From QHXW01 sp035297145 (GTDB lineage: Bacteria; Acidobacteriota; Terriglobia; Bryobacterales; Bryobacteraceae), in the NCBI GenBank assembly GCA_035297145.1, contig DATGZN010000069.1:1-64000 (forward strand): a stretch of DNA of 64,000 nt, read 5' to 3'. The notes under the pieces were generated by a model. The model saw only the letters and a list, made by a program, of their open reading frames with translations, did no database searches and was not told the origin of the DNA. This document shows positions 1 through 8,480 of the stretch, one piece after another. The position numbers and the translations under genes are program-made. Positions within the stretch are counted from its first letter, which is position 1. Each line of letters starts with the position of its first letter.

Positions 1-674
1 ACCGGGCGACCCAAACAGCCGTTGCTATTGACCGAGGAAGAGCGGGAGCGGCTGGAGTCGCTGGCGCACCGTGCGCGGAGCCAGCCTCTTTTGGCGAGAC
101 GGGCTCGGGTTGTGCTGGCGTGTGCCGAGGGACTGGACAATCAGACAGTGGCTCGCAAGCTGCGCTGCTCGTTGGTATGGTGGGTAAGTGGCGCGGGGGA
201 TTTTTGAAAGCTCGTCTGGAAGGACTCTACGACGAACCCCGGGCTGGAGCGCCACGCAAAGTTAGCGATGCCGCAATTCGAGCAAGTCGTCATTCAGACC
301 TTGGAAAGCACGCCGCGCGGGGAGACGCATTGGTCCACGCGTGGTCTGGCGAAAGCCACCGGACTGAGCCGGATGACCATCAGCCGGATTTGGCACGCTT
401 TCGGATTACAACCTCATCGCACTGATACCTTCAAGCTGTCACCCGACCCGTTGCTGATCGAAAAGGTGCGCGACATTGTCGGCCTCTACATGAATCCGCC
501 CGATCACGCCGTGGCGTGTTTGGCAGTGTGAAGGAACTGGAATCCGCCATTCGTGAATCCATCGACGTCCACAACCAAGATCCCACACCGTTCGTTTGGA
601 CCAAGACCGCCGACCAGATCCTGGCCGGCATTGCTCGCTACGCTCAACGCACAACCACCGCCCACTCCAACTAA
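1..674 (+). pseudogene. IS630-family transposase remnant, 5' end outside window
   Basis: The N-terminal helix-turn-helix region of an IS630-type transposase is readable from base 1 (TGRPKQPLLLTEEER), but it changes frame near base 170 (VGKWRGGFLKARLEGLYDEP) and again near 265 (ESTPRGETHWSTRGLAK, then KVRDIVGLYMNPPDHAV). At about base 512 the sequence jumps straight to the family C-terminus (GSVKELESAIRESIDVHN, then ILAGIARYAQR), ending at TAA 672-674. The central DDE catalytic domain is therefore deleted. Known family: cut-and-paste DDE transposases of about 350 residues. At least two frameshifts plus one deletion make it inactive. No terminal repeats were identified. Confidence 0.88.
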
Positions 675-1261
675 ACTTATGTCACGAACCATTGGGACAG
701 GAGACTAGTCTCCTGAGTTAGAAATACGCTTAATAAGTGAGCTCCCGGTATGGGGCACCCGGCTGTGGCGCGAGTTTCAGCTTGCAGCATCGGCTTCAGC
801 CGATGATCGGCCGGATTGGACAAAAAGCGAAGATGCCGGCTGAAGCCGACGCGGCAGACTAAAGTCCGCGCCACAAAAACCACCTGAATTCATCTCGTGA
901 ATTAACGCTGGCGTCCCCTGGAGGATCCGGCGGGCGAAGACTAATTCAATGAACTTATAACTCAGGACACTAGTTCTTCAAGGGTGGCTACGAATTGGCA
1001 AGCGAAATGCTTGGCGTCCGTCATCGGTGTGCTTGCGCTGGCAAATTGAATGGAAATAGGCTGCCGTAGTATTTCTGCTAAGATATTTCGGACGAGGTAC
1101 CGGTTTGATCGGTCCACTTTCGCTGCGTTTTTCGGTTGAAGCTGCGTGTCGGTTGGCGATGCCAGCCGCGATTTTGAAGTGGTTTGAGAAGATGATCGCC
1201 TCAGTCACGATCAGCCCAACAGGCGGGCACGATCGTTACATGTACGAATTCCTCGATTGAC
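675..1261. other. Intergenic stretch between transposase remnant and membrane protein
   Basis: No convincing gene is seen in these 587 bases. A large imperfect inverted repeat occupies about 767-876 and is listed separately. The rest (about 880-1261) is moderately AT-rich and should contain the promoter for the membrane protein starting at 1262. A 76-codon minus-strand open frame at 978-1208 has no recognisable family and no good ribosome-binding site. Confidence 0.6.
767..876. repeat. Large imperfect inverted repeat (REP-like element)
   Basis: The left end reads GTGGCGCGAG and the right end carries the complementary GTCCGCGCCAC. Inside, GGCTTCAGCC (about 790-799) faces GGCTGAAGCC (about 837-846) around a short loop containing GGCCGGATTGGAC. 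The whole could fold into a hairpin of about 100 nt. Such GGCTGAAGCC/GACTAAAGTCCGCGCCAC units are, from memory, frequent intergenic elements in acidobacterial genomes; that recollection was not checked here. Confidence 0.6.
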
Positions 1262-2830
1262 ATGAGGTTTCGGCGTTCTTTTTGGTACGCTTGCATAGTA
1301 GCTGCCCTTCTGCTTGCAATTGAACTTGTGCTTCTCCCGTTGCCCGGAATTCAACAGGATGAAGCATTATTCCTAAAACCCCTCCTTAAGGGGCACTCGG
1401 TTCTCTACAGTGTTAGCGCCGGAGACCTGCGAGTGCCGATTATGTTGATGGACTACGTTGGAACTCTGAAAACGTGGCTCCTTTGGCCCGTCTTCCTGAT
1501 TTGGCATCCAGGAGTCTGGTCTATGCGTCTGCCAGTGTGTCTCGTTAGCGTCGTGACACTCCTCCTTTTTGCTTGGCTTGTCGGTAGGATCGCGGATTCC
1601 GAGGTTGCGATCAGCGCGGCTCTATTGCTCGCCGCCGATGCATCTTTCGTATTCACGAACGTTTTCGATTGGGGCCCTGTTGCATTGCTCCTGGTTGGGG
1701 CCCTGGGGTTTCTAGCGCTGATCATTCACTTTGCGAGATCAAAATCGAAAATTGCTGTCGCCGCGGCATTTTTTCTCGCAGGACTCATGCTGTGGTACAA
1801 GGCTATTTTCGCGTATCCGCTCGCTGGTATCCTGATCGCGAGCATCGCCGTCTTTCTACACCATGTGCGAGGTCTGATAACCACGAGAAATATCTTGGTG
1901 GTGGCAGGTTCGCTGTTAGTTGGTATGAGCCCGCTCATCGCGTTTAATTTTCGAACTAGCGGCGCGACGCTCGGGGCGTCCTCTTACTTGGTTCGCACAT
2001 CTGCCGGGGAGAAATTTATGATGATGTACCTGACGCTCAACGGGAAGGCTCTTGAGCACTACATGGTGCGAAGTCGGCTCGAGGAGATTCTGCCATTACA
2101 TGGTGCTCCACTAGGTGAACTGGTGGAGTCCTGGTATCGGCGTTCGACGTTGGGTCCAGGTAGTTTTCTGTCCGTTGCGCTGTTAGTCAGTGCTGTTGCG
2201 TTGCCGTTTATCAGATCTTCAAGCCTGTTTAGAGCAATCGCATTTGCATGGGTGGCCGTGCTTTCGACCTTTGGACTCTTTCTGGCATCTGGAACAGCAG
2301 GGGCAGGACCACACCACACCGTACTCATCTACCCCGCTCCCCAGTTCATAGTTGCAGCCACATTTGCGGCGCTGTCGGAACGGATGCGAACCTCGCACCG
2401 ACGCATACTCCTGTTTGGAGTGGTGACGCTGGTCACGGCTTCCAACCTGTTCTTGCTCGCAAAGTACCATCGCGCTAGTCTGCACAACGGATTCAGTGTC
2501 TACTGGACAGACGCTACTCAGCAATTGGCCGTAGCCATTCGGACGGAAACGAGGCCGGTAGCCTTCATGGATTGGGGGATTGAAGATCCCACCAGGATTC
2601 AATGCGGTGATGTTATTCAGATTGCCCAGCCGTTTCCCGCACGGCGGGGCGTATTGTACGTTACTCACACCGACGACTATCGAATCGTCGAGTCCGAGAC
2701 GCGCCGAGTCTTGGAAGATGCGGCATCGCGTGGATTGGCCGCTTCGGTCGTCAGGATTATCCCCGATGCCCAGGGTCACGAGATACTGTCTCTCTTTTCT
2801 TTTCGGCCACTGGCGACGGGCACAAAGTGA
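1262..2830 (+). CDS. Polytopic membrane glycosyltransferase-like protein (GT-C/ArnT-PMT type)
   Basis: The 522-residue protein is dominated by hydrophobic segments, roughly ten or more candidate transmembrane helices, starting with residues 8-28. An acidic pair in QQDEALF (about residues 31-37) lies in the first periplasmic loop, where GT-C enzymes of the ArnT/PMT class carry their catalytic acidic residue. A soluble C-terminal tail follows residue about 400. Such enzymes transfer sugars from polyprenyl-phosphate donors, so a role in surface glycan assembly is inferred. The ATG at 1262 is the first in frame and gives a signal-anchor start. The next gene begins 4 bp after the stop. Base composition is more AT-rich than in most neighbours. 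Substrate unknown. Confidence 0.62.
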   Translation: MRFRRSFWYACIVAALLLAIELVLLPLPGIQQDEALFLKPLLKGHSVLYSVSAGDLRVPIMLMDYVGTLKTWLLWPVFLIWHPGVWSMRLPVCLVSVVTLLLFAWLVGRIADSEVAISAALLLAADASFVFTNVFDWGPVALLLVGALGFLALIIHFARSKSKIAVAAAFFLAGLMLWYKAIFAYPLAGILIASIAVFLHHVRGLITTRNILVVAGSLLVGMSPLIAFNFRTSGATLGASSYLVRTSAGEKFMMMYLTLNGKALEHYMVRSRLEEILPLHGAPLGELVESWYRRSTLGPGSFLSVALLVSAVALPFIRSSSLFRAIAFAWVAVLSTFGLFLASGTAGAGPHHTVLIYPAPQFIVAATFAALSERMRTSHRRILLFGVVTLVTASNLFLLAKYHRASLHNGFSVYWTDATQQLAVAIRTETRPVAFMDWGIEDPTRIQCGDVIQIAQPFPARRGVLYVTHTDDYRIVESETRRVLEDAASRGLAASVVRIIPDAQGHEILSLFSFRPLATGTK

Positions 2831-2834
2831 CGCG

Positions 2835-4580
2835 ATGCCCAATGCTCCATCTCGAAAATCCCTTGCCGCCAGTCTAGCTATTGCGATCTACTTCCTCCTG
2901 CTGACGCACCCTGGGCGCGCGGCCTATTTTGATAAAGATTCGCTTATGAACATCGCGTTTCTCCACGGCTATGGGCGGGTTCCACTTGGGATTATACTGA
3001 CGCAGGCATTGACGGTCTTTACCCCCGAATATCGGCCGGTTGGGGGCCTCTACTATCGGACGCTGTTTGCCCTGTTCGGCTTCAACCCGGTGCCGTTCCG
3101 AGTAGCCACATTCGTTCTCTTAGGACTTAATCTCGTGTTGGCCGCGCGCTGGTGTCGTGAGTTGACGGATTCGCGATTCACCGCGGCCGCTACAACTGTC
3201 TTGTTCTCGTTTCATCCAGCGATGGTGGCACTGTATTATGCGGACGGTACCAGCTACGACGTGCTTTGTCTTTTCTTCATATTACTCACGCTTGGTCAGT
3301 ACGTACGGATTAGACACGCGCATCGATTTCTCCCACGCCACAATCTGCTAATTGTAATGGCGTTTTACGGAGCAGCTCTGGGAAGCAAGGAGATGGCGAT
3401 CACGCTTCCCGGCGTCTTAATACTCTACGAGTGCGTGTACCACCCACATGTGCGCAATTGGCGCCAGCGCCTCGGGCCGATTGTGCTGTTGACGCTGATG
3501 ACGGTGCTATGCATGATTTGGAAAACCATGGTTCCGAATGCAATGACCAGCAACATCAACCAGGGCTATGCTCCACACTGGCAACCCGCCTACATCGCGC
3601 ACCAGTACCTTCGCTACTATCAATTGCTCTTGCACAACGATTACTTGACAGCGACCGTTTTGGGTGCGTCCCTTCTTTTGGCACTCGTATTAGCTCTTGC
3701 AGTGCGCAATCGCGCGATGCTATTCGGTTATTTATTCGCAAATCTCACTCTTTTTCCGGTTTGCGTTATTCCGGGGCGTCTGGGTTTCGTTTGGTACATG
3801 CCGGTGTTAGGTTGGGCGCTTTACGGGGGAAGCGCAACTGCGCTCTTCAGCTCCCGACTAACTTTCCTGCTCATGTTACGCGTCCGCGGTGAACGGCCAT
3901 GTCCGCGTATAACCACCACAGCGCAGATGGCCGTCCTAGGATCGTTGGTCGTCGTTTTGTATATGCTCCAAGCGCGGATGGCAGCAGATCTGAGCCTGTC
4001 CTTCATTCCAGAGCAAAGGGCCCTTCGGACCTTACTGTCTGCGGCGCGATCGGCCTCTCCTACTCTTCCTCTCGGCAGCCGTATCCTACTCCAAAGCGAT
4101 TGGGCCGAGGAAGATCCATGGATACCACTATTCCTTCTGCGATTGGCTTACCGGGATCCGAGCATCTGGGTAGAGCACGCTCCAAATTCTGAAACCGATT
4201 CTGATCACGGGGGTGTCGGCTTGTACACGATGAATATCCGCTGGGATGGCTCTGTTTACCGCACAACGACACAAGCGCAACCGCGGGAGACGCCGGTGCT
4301 GCTCTCGGCTGCTCCCCGGTTCGTGCACCGAAGACAAAACATCAAAGTGCAGTTTCCGGCGAAGTTTGCGGGTTGTACAGTCGATGTAGCTTATCGGATG
4401 CCCGAAGACGAGCTAATGCGAGCCGGAGTCTGGCAATCGTGGATGACCCTTAGCGCCACAAGCAGTGGCGCGGCTGGAATAGGTCGCGACGCAGAGCGAG
4501 GAATGGTTGTGATTGATCACATCCGAGCCTGCGGCGGGGACTGGATACCCGCGCAGGGGTCGTTCGTAATCATCCCCTGA
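2835..4580 (+). CDS. Polytopic membrane protein, GT-C-like
   Basis: The frame is open much further upstream, but ATG 2835 lies just after the upstream stop (2828-2830) and begins MPNAPSRKSLAASLAI, a short basic head and then a membrane helix. The protein is 581 residues with about ten predicted membrane segments and a soluble C-terminal domain of about 170 residues (from about residue 400). The loop after helix 1 has an acidic motif (AYFDKDSLMN), as in GT-C glycosyltransferases. No closer family is recognised. Coupled to the upstream membrane protein and probably co-transcribed. Function inferred as surface polysaccharide or protein glycosylation. Confidence 0.58.
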   Translation: MPNAPSRKSLAASLAIAIYFLLLTHPGRAAYFDKDSLMNIAFLHGYGRVPLGIILTQALTVFTPEYRPVGGLYYRTLFALFGFNPVPFRVATFVLLGLNLVLAARWCRELTDSRFTAAATTVLFSFHPAMVALYYADGTSYDVLCLFFILLTLGQYVRIRHAHRFLPRHNLLIVMAFYGAALGSKEMAITLPGVLILYECVYHPHVRNWRQRLGPIVLLTLMTVLCMIWKTMVPNAMTSNINQGYAPHWQPAYIAHQYLRYYQLLLHNDYLTATVLGASLLLALVLALAVRNRAMLFGYLFANLTLFPVCVIPGRLGFVWYMPVLGWALYGGSATALFSSRLTFLLMLRVRGERPCPRITTTAQMAVLGSLVVVLYMLQARMAADLSLSFIPEQRALRTLLSAARSASPTLPLGSRILLQSDWAEEDPWIPLFLLRLAYRDPSIWVEHAPNSETDSDHGGVGLYTMNIRWDGSVYRTTTQAQPRETPVLLSAAPRFVHRRQNIKVQFPAKFAGCTVDVAYRMPEDELMRAGVWQSWMTLSATSSGAAGIGRDAERGMVVIDHIRACGGDWIPAQGSFVIIP

Positions 4581-4646
4581 CTACTGCTGCTGGGCCCCTT
4601 GTTACTTCCTCTTCTCGATATTAGGAAGCAGAACCCAAAACCCCAT

Positions 4647-6103
4647 TTACTGCTTCCGCGCCGTGAATTCCACCGTTCCGTCATCGACTGTCCCAAATCG
4701 CAGGGCCATCAGATCGAGTGCATAATTTTGATTCAGCCGCCACGGTTTTTTGGAACCCTGCTTGGGAAGAGATGTCAGCGCCCTCTGCACCTAACCCGAA
4801 ATGAAACTCAACGCCGGCTCCTCTGCGACGGATGGGTCGCGCTTGCGCGGTGTGCCATAGGCGTAGCCGTGCTCATCCATAAAATTCAATAGCCGGCAGA
4901 CATAATCGGACGTGAGATCGCACTTCAACGTCCAGGATGCATTGGTGTATCCTAGCGCCATTGCCATATTCGGAACGTCGCTGCTCATCATCCCTTTGTA
5001 CGTCATTGTCTTCGCAAGGTCTGTCGCGACACCATCCACCACTAGCTCGATTCCGCCCATCAACCTCATTTTCAGACCTGTGGCGGTAACGATCACGTCG
5101 GCTTCCAGTTCGCTGCCGGAGCGCAGCCGGATGCCTTTCTGGGTGAAGGTTTCGATCTCATCCGTCACAACCGACGCCTTGCCGGAGCGGATTGCAGCAA
5201 ACAGGTCGCCGTCCGGAACCAGGCAGAGGCGCTGGTCCCAAGGGTTGTAGCGCGGACTGAAGTGCTTGCTCACATCGAAGTCCCGCCCAAGTTGCATCTG
5301 TGCGAACTTCAGAATCGTCCTTCGCGTGGCATCGGGTTTGCGCTGCGCAAGATTGTAGAAATACATCTGCAGAAGAATGTTCTTCCAGCGGGCCAGACCA
5401 TAGGCCAGCCGGCTAGGAAGCGTCCGATGTAGCCAGTTGGCAATCGCATCCTTGGAGGGTCGAGTGACGATGTAGGTCGGCGAGCGTTGCAGCATGGTCA
5501 CATGCGCGGCCTTTTCGGCCATTGCCGGCACCAGCGTGACAGCGGTAGCGCCGCTGCCGATCACGATGACTCGCTTGCCCGCATAGTCTAGGTCTTCAGG
5601 CCACTGCTGGGGATGCACGATCTGGCCGGTAAAGCGATCCATCCCAGGCCAGCCCGGCATGTGGCCTTCGGCATATTCGTAATATCCGCTGCACATATAA
5701 AGGAAGTTGCAGCTCAGCCGCACCGCTTGATCGTCCGGACCAGTTGCCTCAACCGTCCACCGGGCATCGGGCGAGGACCACGACGCGCGCACCACCCGGT
5801 GGTTGAACCGAATGTTCCGATCGATTCCATATTCTTCCGCCGTTTCGCGGATGTATCGGAGGATCGATTGACCAGCGGCAATGGACTTTGCCTCGCGCCA
5901 GGGCCGGAAACGATAACCCATCGTGTGCATGTCGGAATCGGAACGTACCCCCCCGGATATCGAAACAGGTCCCAGGTTCCGCCACTCGCGCTTCTCCCCT
6001 CGAGAATGGCGAAGGTCTTACCTGGACATTTATCTTGCAGGTGATACGCAGCGCCGATACCGGACAGGCCGGCGCCGACGATCAGGACATCAAAATTACT
6101 CAC
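4647..6103 (-). pseudogene. Flavin-containing monooxygenase, broken by a frameshift and an in-frame TAG
   Basis: The GTG start at 6103 lies 5 bp after the upstream stop and begins VSNFDVLIVGAGLSGIGAAY, a classic FAD-binding GxGxxG fingerprint. GGTWDLFRYPG follows, then the frame is lost at a run of seven G (plus-strand C 5948-5954). It resumes one frame over with RSDSDMHTMGYRFRPW and continues through a second Rossmann motif (VIVIGSGATAV). At 4791-4793 a TAG replaces the expected tyrosine of SGYVQRAL, and the reading frame continues to a normal C-terminus (LPKQGSKKPWRLNQNYALDL) with TAA at 4647-4649. Family members of about 490 residues oxidise ketones or heteroatoms using NADPH and O2. Either a pseudogene or two sequence errors. 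Confidence 0.88.
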
Positions 6104-6108
6104 GGGAC

Positions 6109-7458
6109 TCACACCCGATCGGGTTCCGGATGCACCCACGGTGCGCGGTACGGCCGCCGCAGGAGTCGGTTGGCTTCTTCGTCGCCCACGACACGTTGTT
6201 GGGCGGCGTCCCAAGTGAGCGTGCGGCCGAGTTTCATAGATAAGTTCGCCATGATGCAGCTCGCCGTCGAGATGTAACCCTGCTCGATGTCCGCCACGGG
6301 CTTGCTGCGTTTGTCGATCGCTGCGAGGAAATCCATCATGTGGTGGCGGATGGCTGGCGCGCAGTGCGTTTCGAGATCCTTCTCGGTCTTGTCTTCGGGA
6401 TATTGCTCGAACTCGTAGGTCACGTCACGGTGGACGCCCTTGCCGCCGCCTTCGGGAATGAAATCGTAGCTGTAGACGCTGGCCTTGAGCGTTCCTTTGT
6501 CGCCGTAGAAAATAGCTGACCAGGGGTAATCGGGGTCGGGAGAAGTACCCCATGTGCGATGCTGCCAGACGATGCGCAGGTCGGGATATTCAAAGGTCGC
6601 GGTCTGGGTGTCGGTGATGTTTGCCTTGCTCTTCTTGTCCTCGAAGATGCCGCCGGTGGAGGAGATGCGCGTGGGCCAGCCGAGGTCCAGCATCCAGCGC
6701 GTCATATCGAACATGTGGATGCACATGTCGCCGACGATACCGTTGCCATATTCCATGAAGGCGCGCCAGCCGCGCGGATGGTCGAGTGCGTTGTAGGGGC
6801 GCATGGGCGCGGGGCCGGTCCACATTTCGTAGTCTAGGTTTGGCGGCGGATCGGTGTCGGGCGGATTTTCAGTGGCGCGCATGTGCCAGTAGCAGCAGAT
6901 ATCGACTTGCGAAATCTTGCCGAGCTTGCCGGGCCGGATGAACTCGTTCATAGCTTCGACCAGGTGCGGCGTGCTGCGGCGCTGCGTGCCAACCTGCACG
7001 ACGCGATTGTATTTGCGCGCGGCGGCCAGCATGGCCTGGCCTTCGATGACGTCGACACTGATGGGTTTCTGAACGTAGACATCGATGCCACTTTCGACGG
7101 CGGCGATCATGGGCAGGGCGTGCCAGTGGTCGGGCGTGGCAACCTCGACGATATCGAGATCTCTCTCCTTGAGCATGTCACGATAGTCATGGAACAGACG
7201 TGGCTTCTTCTTGGACGTTTGGCGGGACGCGACGATCTCGGCGGCCTCGGCAAGCATCTGCTTGTCGACGTCGCACAACGAAACCACTTCGACCGGAGCC
7301 ACCTGGATAAGCCGCAGCAGGTCGCTCTTTCCGTACCAGCCGGTACCGATCAGCCCGACGCGGCGGGGTTTCTGGTCGGCGAATGGGGCGGCAAAAGCCC
7401 GCCGATGCGAAAGGGCCAAGCCGGCGGCGGCCGTGGTGAGGAACTGGCGGCGGTTCAT
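6109..7458 (-). CDS. Gfo/Idh/MocA-family oxidoreductase, Tat-exported
   Basis: The 449-residue protein starts with a twin-arginine signal (MNRRQFLTTAAAGLALSHRR) and an alanine-rich cleavage region. The NAD(P)-binding Rossmann fold follows at about residues 33-150 (VGLIGTGWYGKSDLLRL), then the conserved EVATPDHWH and the catalytic-site motif VQKPIS at about residue 133. The C-terminal domain binds substrate, usually a sugar or cyclitol. Tat export implies folding with bound cofactor before crossing the membrane, a pattern common in Acidobacteriota and Planctomycetes. It is 5 bp upstream of the broken monooxygenase, probably one transcript. Substrate unknown. Confidence 0.88.
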   Translation of the reverse strand: MNRRQFLTTAAAGLALSHRRAFAAPFADQKPRRVGLIGTGWYGKSDLLRLIQVAPVEVVSLCDVDKQMLAEAAEIVASRQTSKKKPRLFHDYRDMLKERDLDIVEVATPDHWHALPMIAAVESGIDVYVQKPISVDVIEGQAMLAAARKYNRVVQVGTQRRSTPHLVEAMNEFIRPGKLGKISQVDICCYWHMRATENPPDTDPPPNLDYEMWTGPAPMRPYNALDHPRGWRAFMEYGNGIVGDMCIHMFDMTRWMLDLGWPTRISSTGGIFEDKKSKANITDTQTATFEYPDLRIVWQHRTWGTSPDPDYPWSAIFYGDKGTLKASVYSYDFIPEGGGKGVHRDVTYEFEQYPEDKTEKDLETHCAPAIRHHMMDFLAAIDKRSKPVADIEQGYISTASCIMANLSMKLGRTLTWDAAQQRVVGDEEANRLLRRPYRAPWVHPEPDRV

Positions 7459-7559
7459 GCGATATCTCCAAGTGTTGAAAAACGCTACGGAGAGTATACC
7501 GGGATTTCGCCTGCCTTAGTGAGTTGACGCTGCCGGAATCCGAGCCACCTTGCGCGCTT
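7459..7559. other. Divergent promoter region
   Basis: This gap separates the minus-strand oxidoreductase start (7458) from the structured leader of the plus-strand phosphoribosyltransferase. It should hold promoters for both directions. No clear -35/-10 pair could be fixed by eye. Confidence 0.4.
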
Positions 7560-7795
7560 TCGCCCCACAAATCTGTGGGTTTGGACACAGCGCTAAAGTC
7601 TCACCCCTGGGGCGCAATCGCGGGATCTTTGATTTCATGGGTGCGCAATTCGAGAACAGCTATTCGGTCCTGCGATTGCGGGAATCCGGGCAAAGTCAAA
7701 TCCTGGCCTGAGCGGGGTTGTTCGCCCGATCAGCAAAAGGTGCGGCCTGAGTCGAGGCCGAACAACACCGCTCAGGCCGCGGGGACAGGAGGTGA
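7560..7795 (+). promoter_or_regulatory. Structured 5' leader with competing hairpins upstream of phosphoribosyltransferase
   Basis: Four pairings are visible. CCCACA 7564-7569 pairs with TGTGGG 7574-7579. GCAATCGCGGGA 7614-7625 pairs with TCCTGCGATTGC 7668-7679 (one wobble). A 20-nt arm at 7705-7724 pairs with 7759-7778 with one mismatch. The segment GGCCTGAG recurs at 7744-7751 and can compete for CTCAGGCC 7771-7778. A further small hairpin, CGGCCT/AGGCCG, spans 7743-7760. The terminal stem ends 8 nt before the Shine-Dalgarno AGGAGGTG (7787-7794). The arrangement resembles a cis-regulatory leader controlling translation. It matches no riboswitch class I recognise. Confidence 0.55.
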
Positions 7796-7799
7796 CGCA

Positions 7800-8468
7800 A
7801 TGCACCTGATACCCACGGAAGAAGAGGTTCTGGCCCTCATCCGCCGGACGGGCGCTCTCCGCAACGGCCATTTTGCCTACGCAAACGGCCTGCACGCCAA
7901 CCAACACCTGGAAGCGGCACTCGCGCTGCGCTATCACGGGCTAGCCAAAACGCTTACCGTCGGCCTGAGCCGGTTGCTGCGGTCCAACCCGGACGTGCGG
8001 CAGATGATCCCACAGCTCTCGGTGGTGGCGGCGACGGTGGGGGGGCTGCCGGTGGCGTATGGCCTGTGCGAAGCGCTGCACGCGCGCCAAGTCTATTGGG
8101 CGGAGAAAGAAAGCCCCGGCGATATGCGCTTCCCGCAGTACCTGGAGCAGGCGCTGGGCGAGCAGGTATTGCTGGTCGATGACATTCTGCGATCGGGCAA
8201 GCTGCTCCGGGAAGCTCGCGCACTGCTGGAATCGAAAGGCTGCCGAGTGGCCGGGATTGCGGTTCTGTTTCATCAGCCGACGCCGCGGACCATGACTTTC
8301 GGTTCATTGCCACTGTTTTCCTTGGCCAGGCTGGAAGCCGCCTACTACGCCGATGCCGCCGACTGCCAGCTCTGCAAGCGGGGCATTCCGGTGGAACGCG
8401 TTGAGGCGGACCAAAAGGTGGAGGAAGCACGCGAGATGTTGCTTTGTGCAGGATCTTCAGGTTCTTAA
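7800..8468 (+). CDS. Phosphoribosyltransferase, orotate PRTase-like
   Basis: The start ATG 7800 is fixed by a strong Shine-Dalgarno AGGAGGTG 5 nt upstream; upstream codons in the same frame belong to the structured leader. The 222-residue protein carries the type-I PRTase PRPP-binding loop VLLVDDILRSGK (about residues 125-136), with the two adjacent acidic residues that bind ribose hydroxyls, and the flanking hydrophobic strand. The N-terminal part (LIRRTGALRNGHFAYANGLH) resembles orotate phosphoribosyltransferase, which joins orotate to PRPP in pyrimidine synthesis. The C-terminal CQLC cysteine pair is unusual for PyrE. Only 12 bp separate it from glutamate dehydrogenase. PyrE itself or a related base PRTase are both possible. 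Confidence 0.72.
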   Translation: MHLIPTEEEVLALIRRTGALRNGHFAYANGLHANQHLEAALALRYHGLAKTLTVGLSRLLRSNPDVRQMIPQLSVVAATVGGLPVAYGLCEALHARQVYWAEKESPGDMRFPQYLEQALGEQVLLVDDILRSGKLLREARALLESKGCRVAGIAVLFHQPTPRTMTFGSLPLFSLARLEAAYYADAADCQLCKRGIPVERVEADQKVEEAREMLLCAGSSGS

Positions 8469-8480
8469 GAAGGAGGAAAT

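Noticed and set aside
978..1208. 76-codon minus-strand frame
   Set aside because: No family, no ribosome-binding site, and located in a repeat-bearing gap.
4791..4793. In-frame TAG as pyrrolysine or programmed readthrough in the monooxygenase
   Set aside because: The same gene also has a frameshift, no Pyl genes are seen, and the residue is normally tyrosine, so simple decay or sequence error is more likely.
7524..7799. N-terminal extension of the phosphoribosyltransferase
   Set aside because: The extension translates the structured leader, and a strong Shine-Dalgarno lies directly before ATG 7800.
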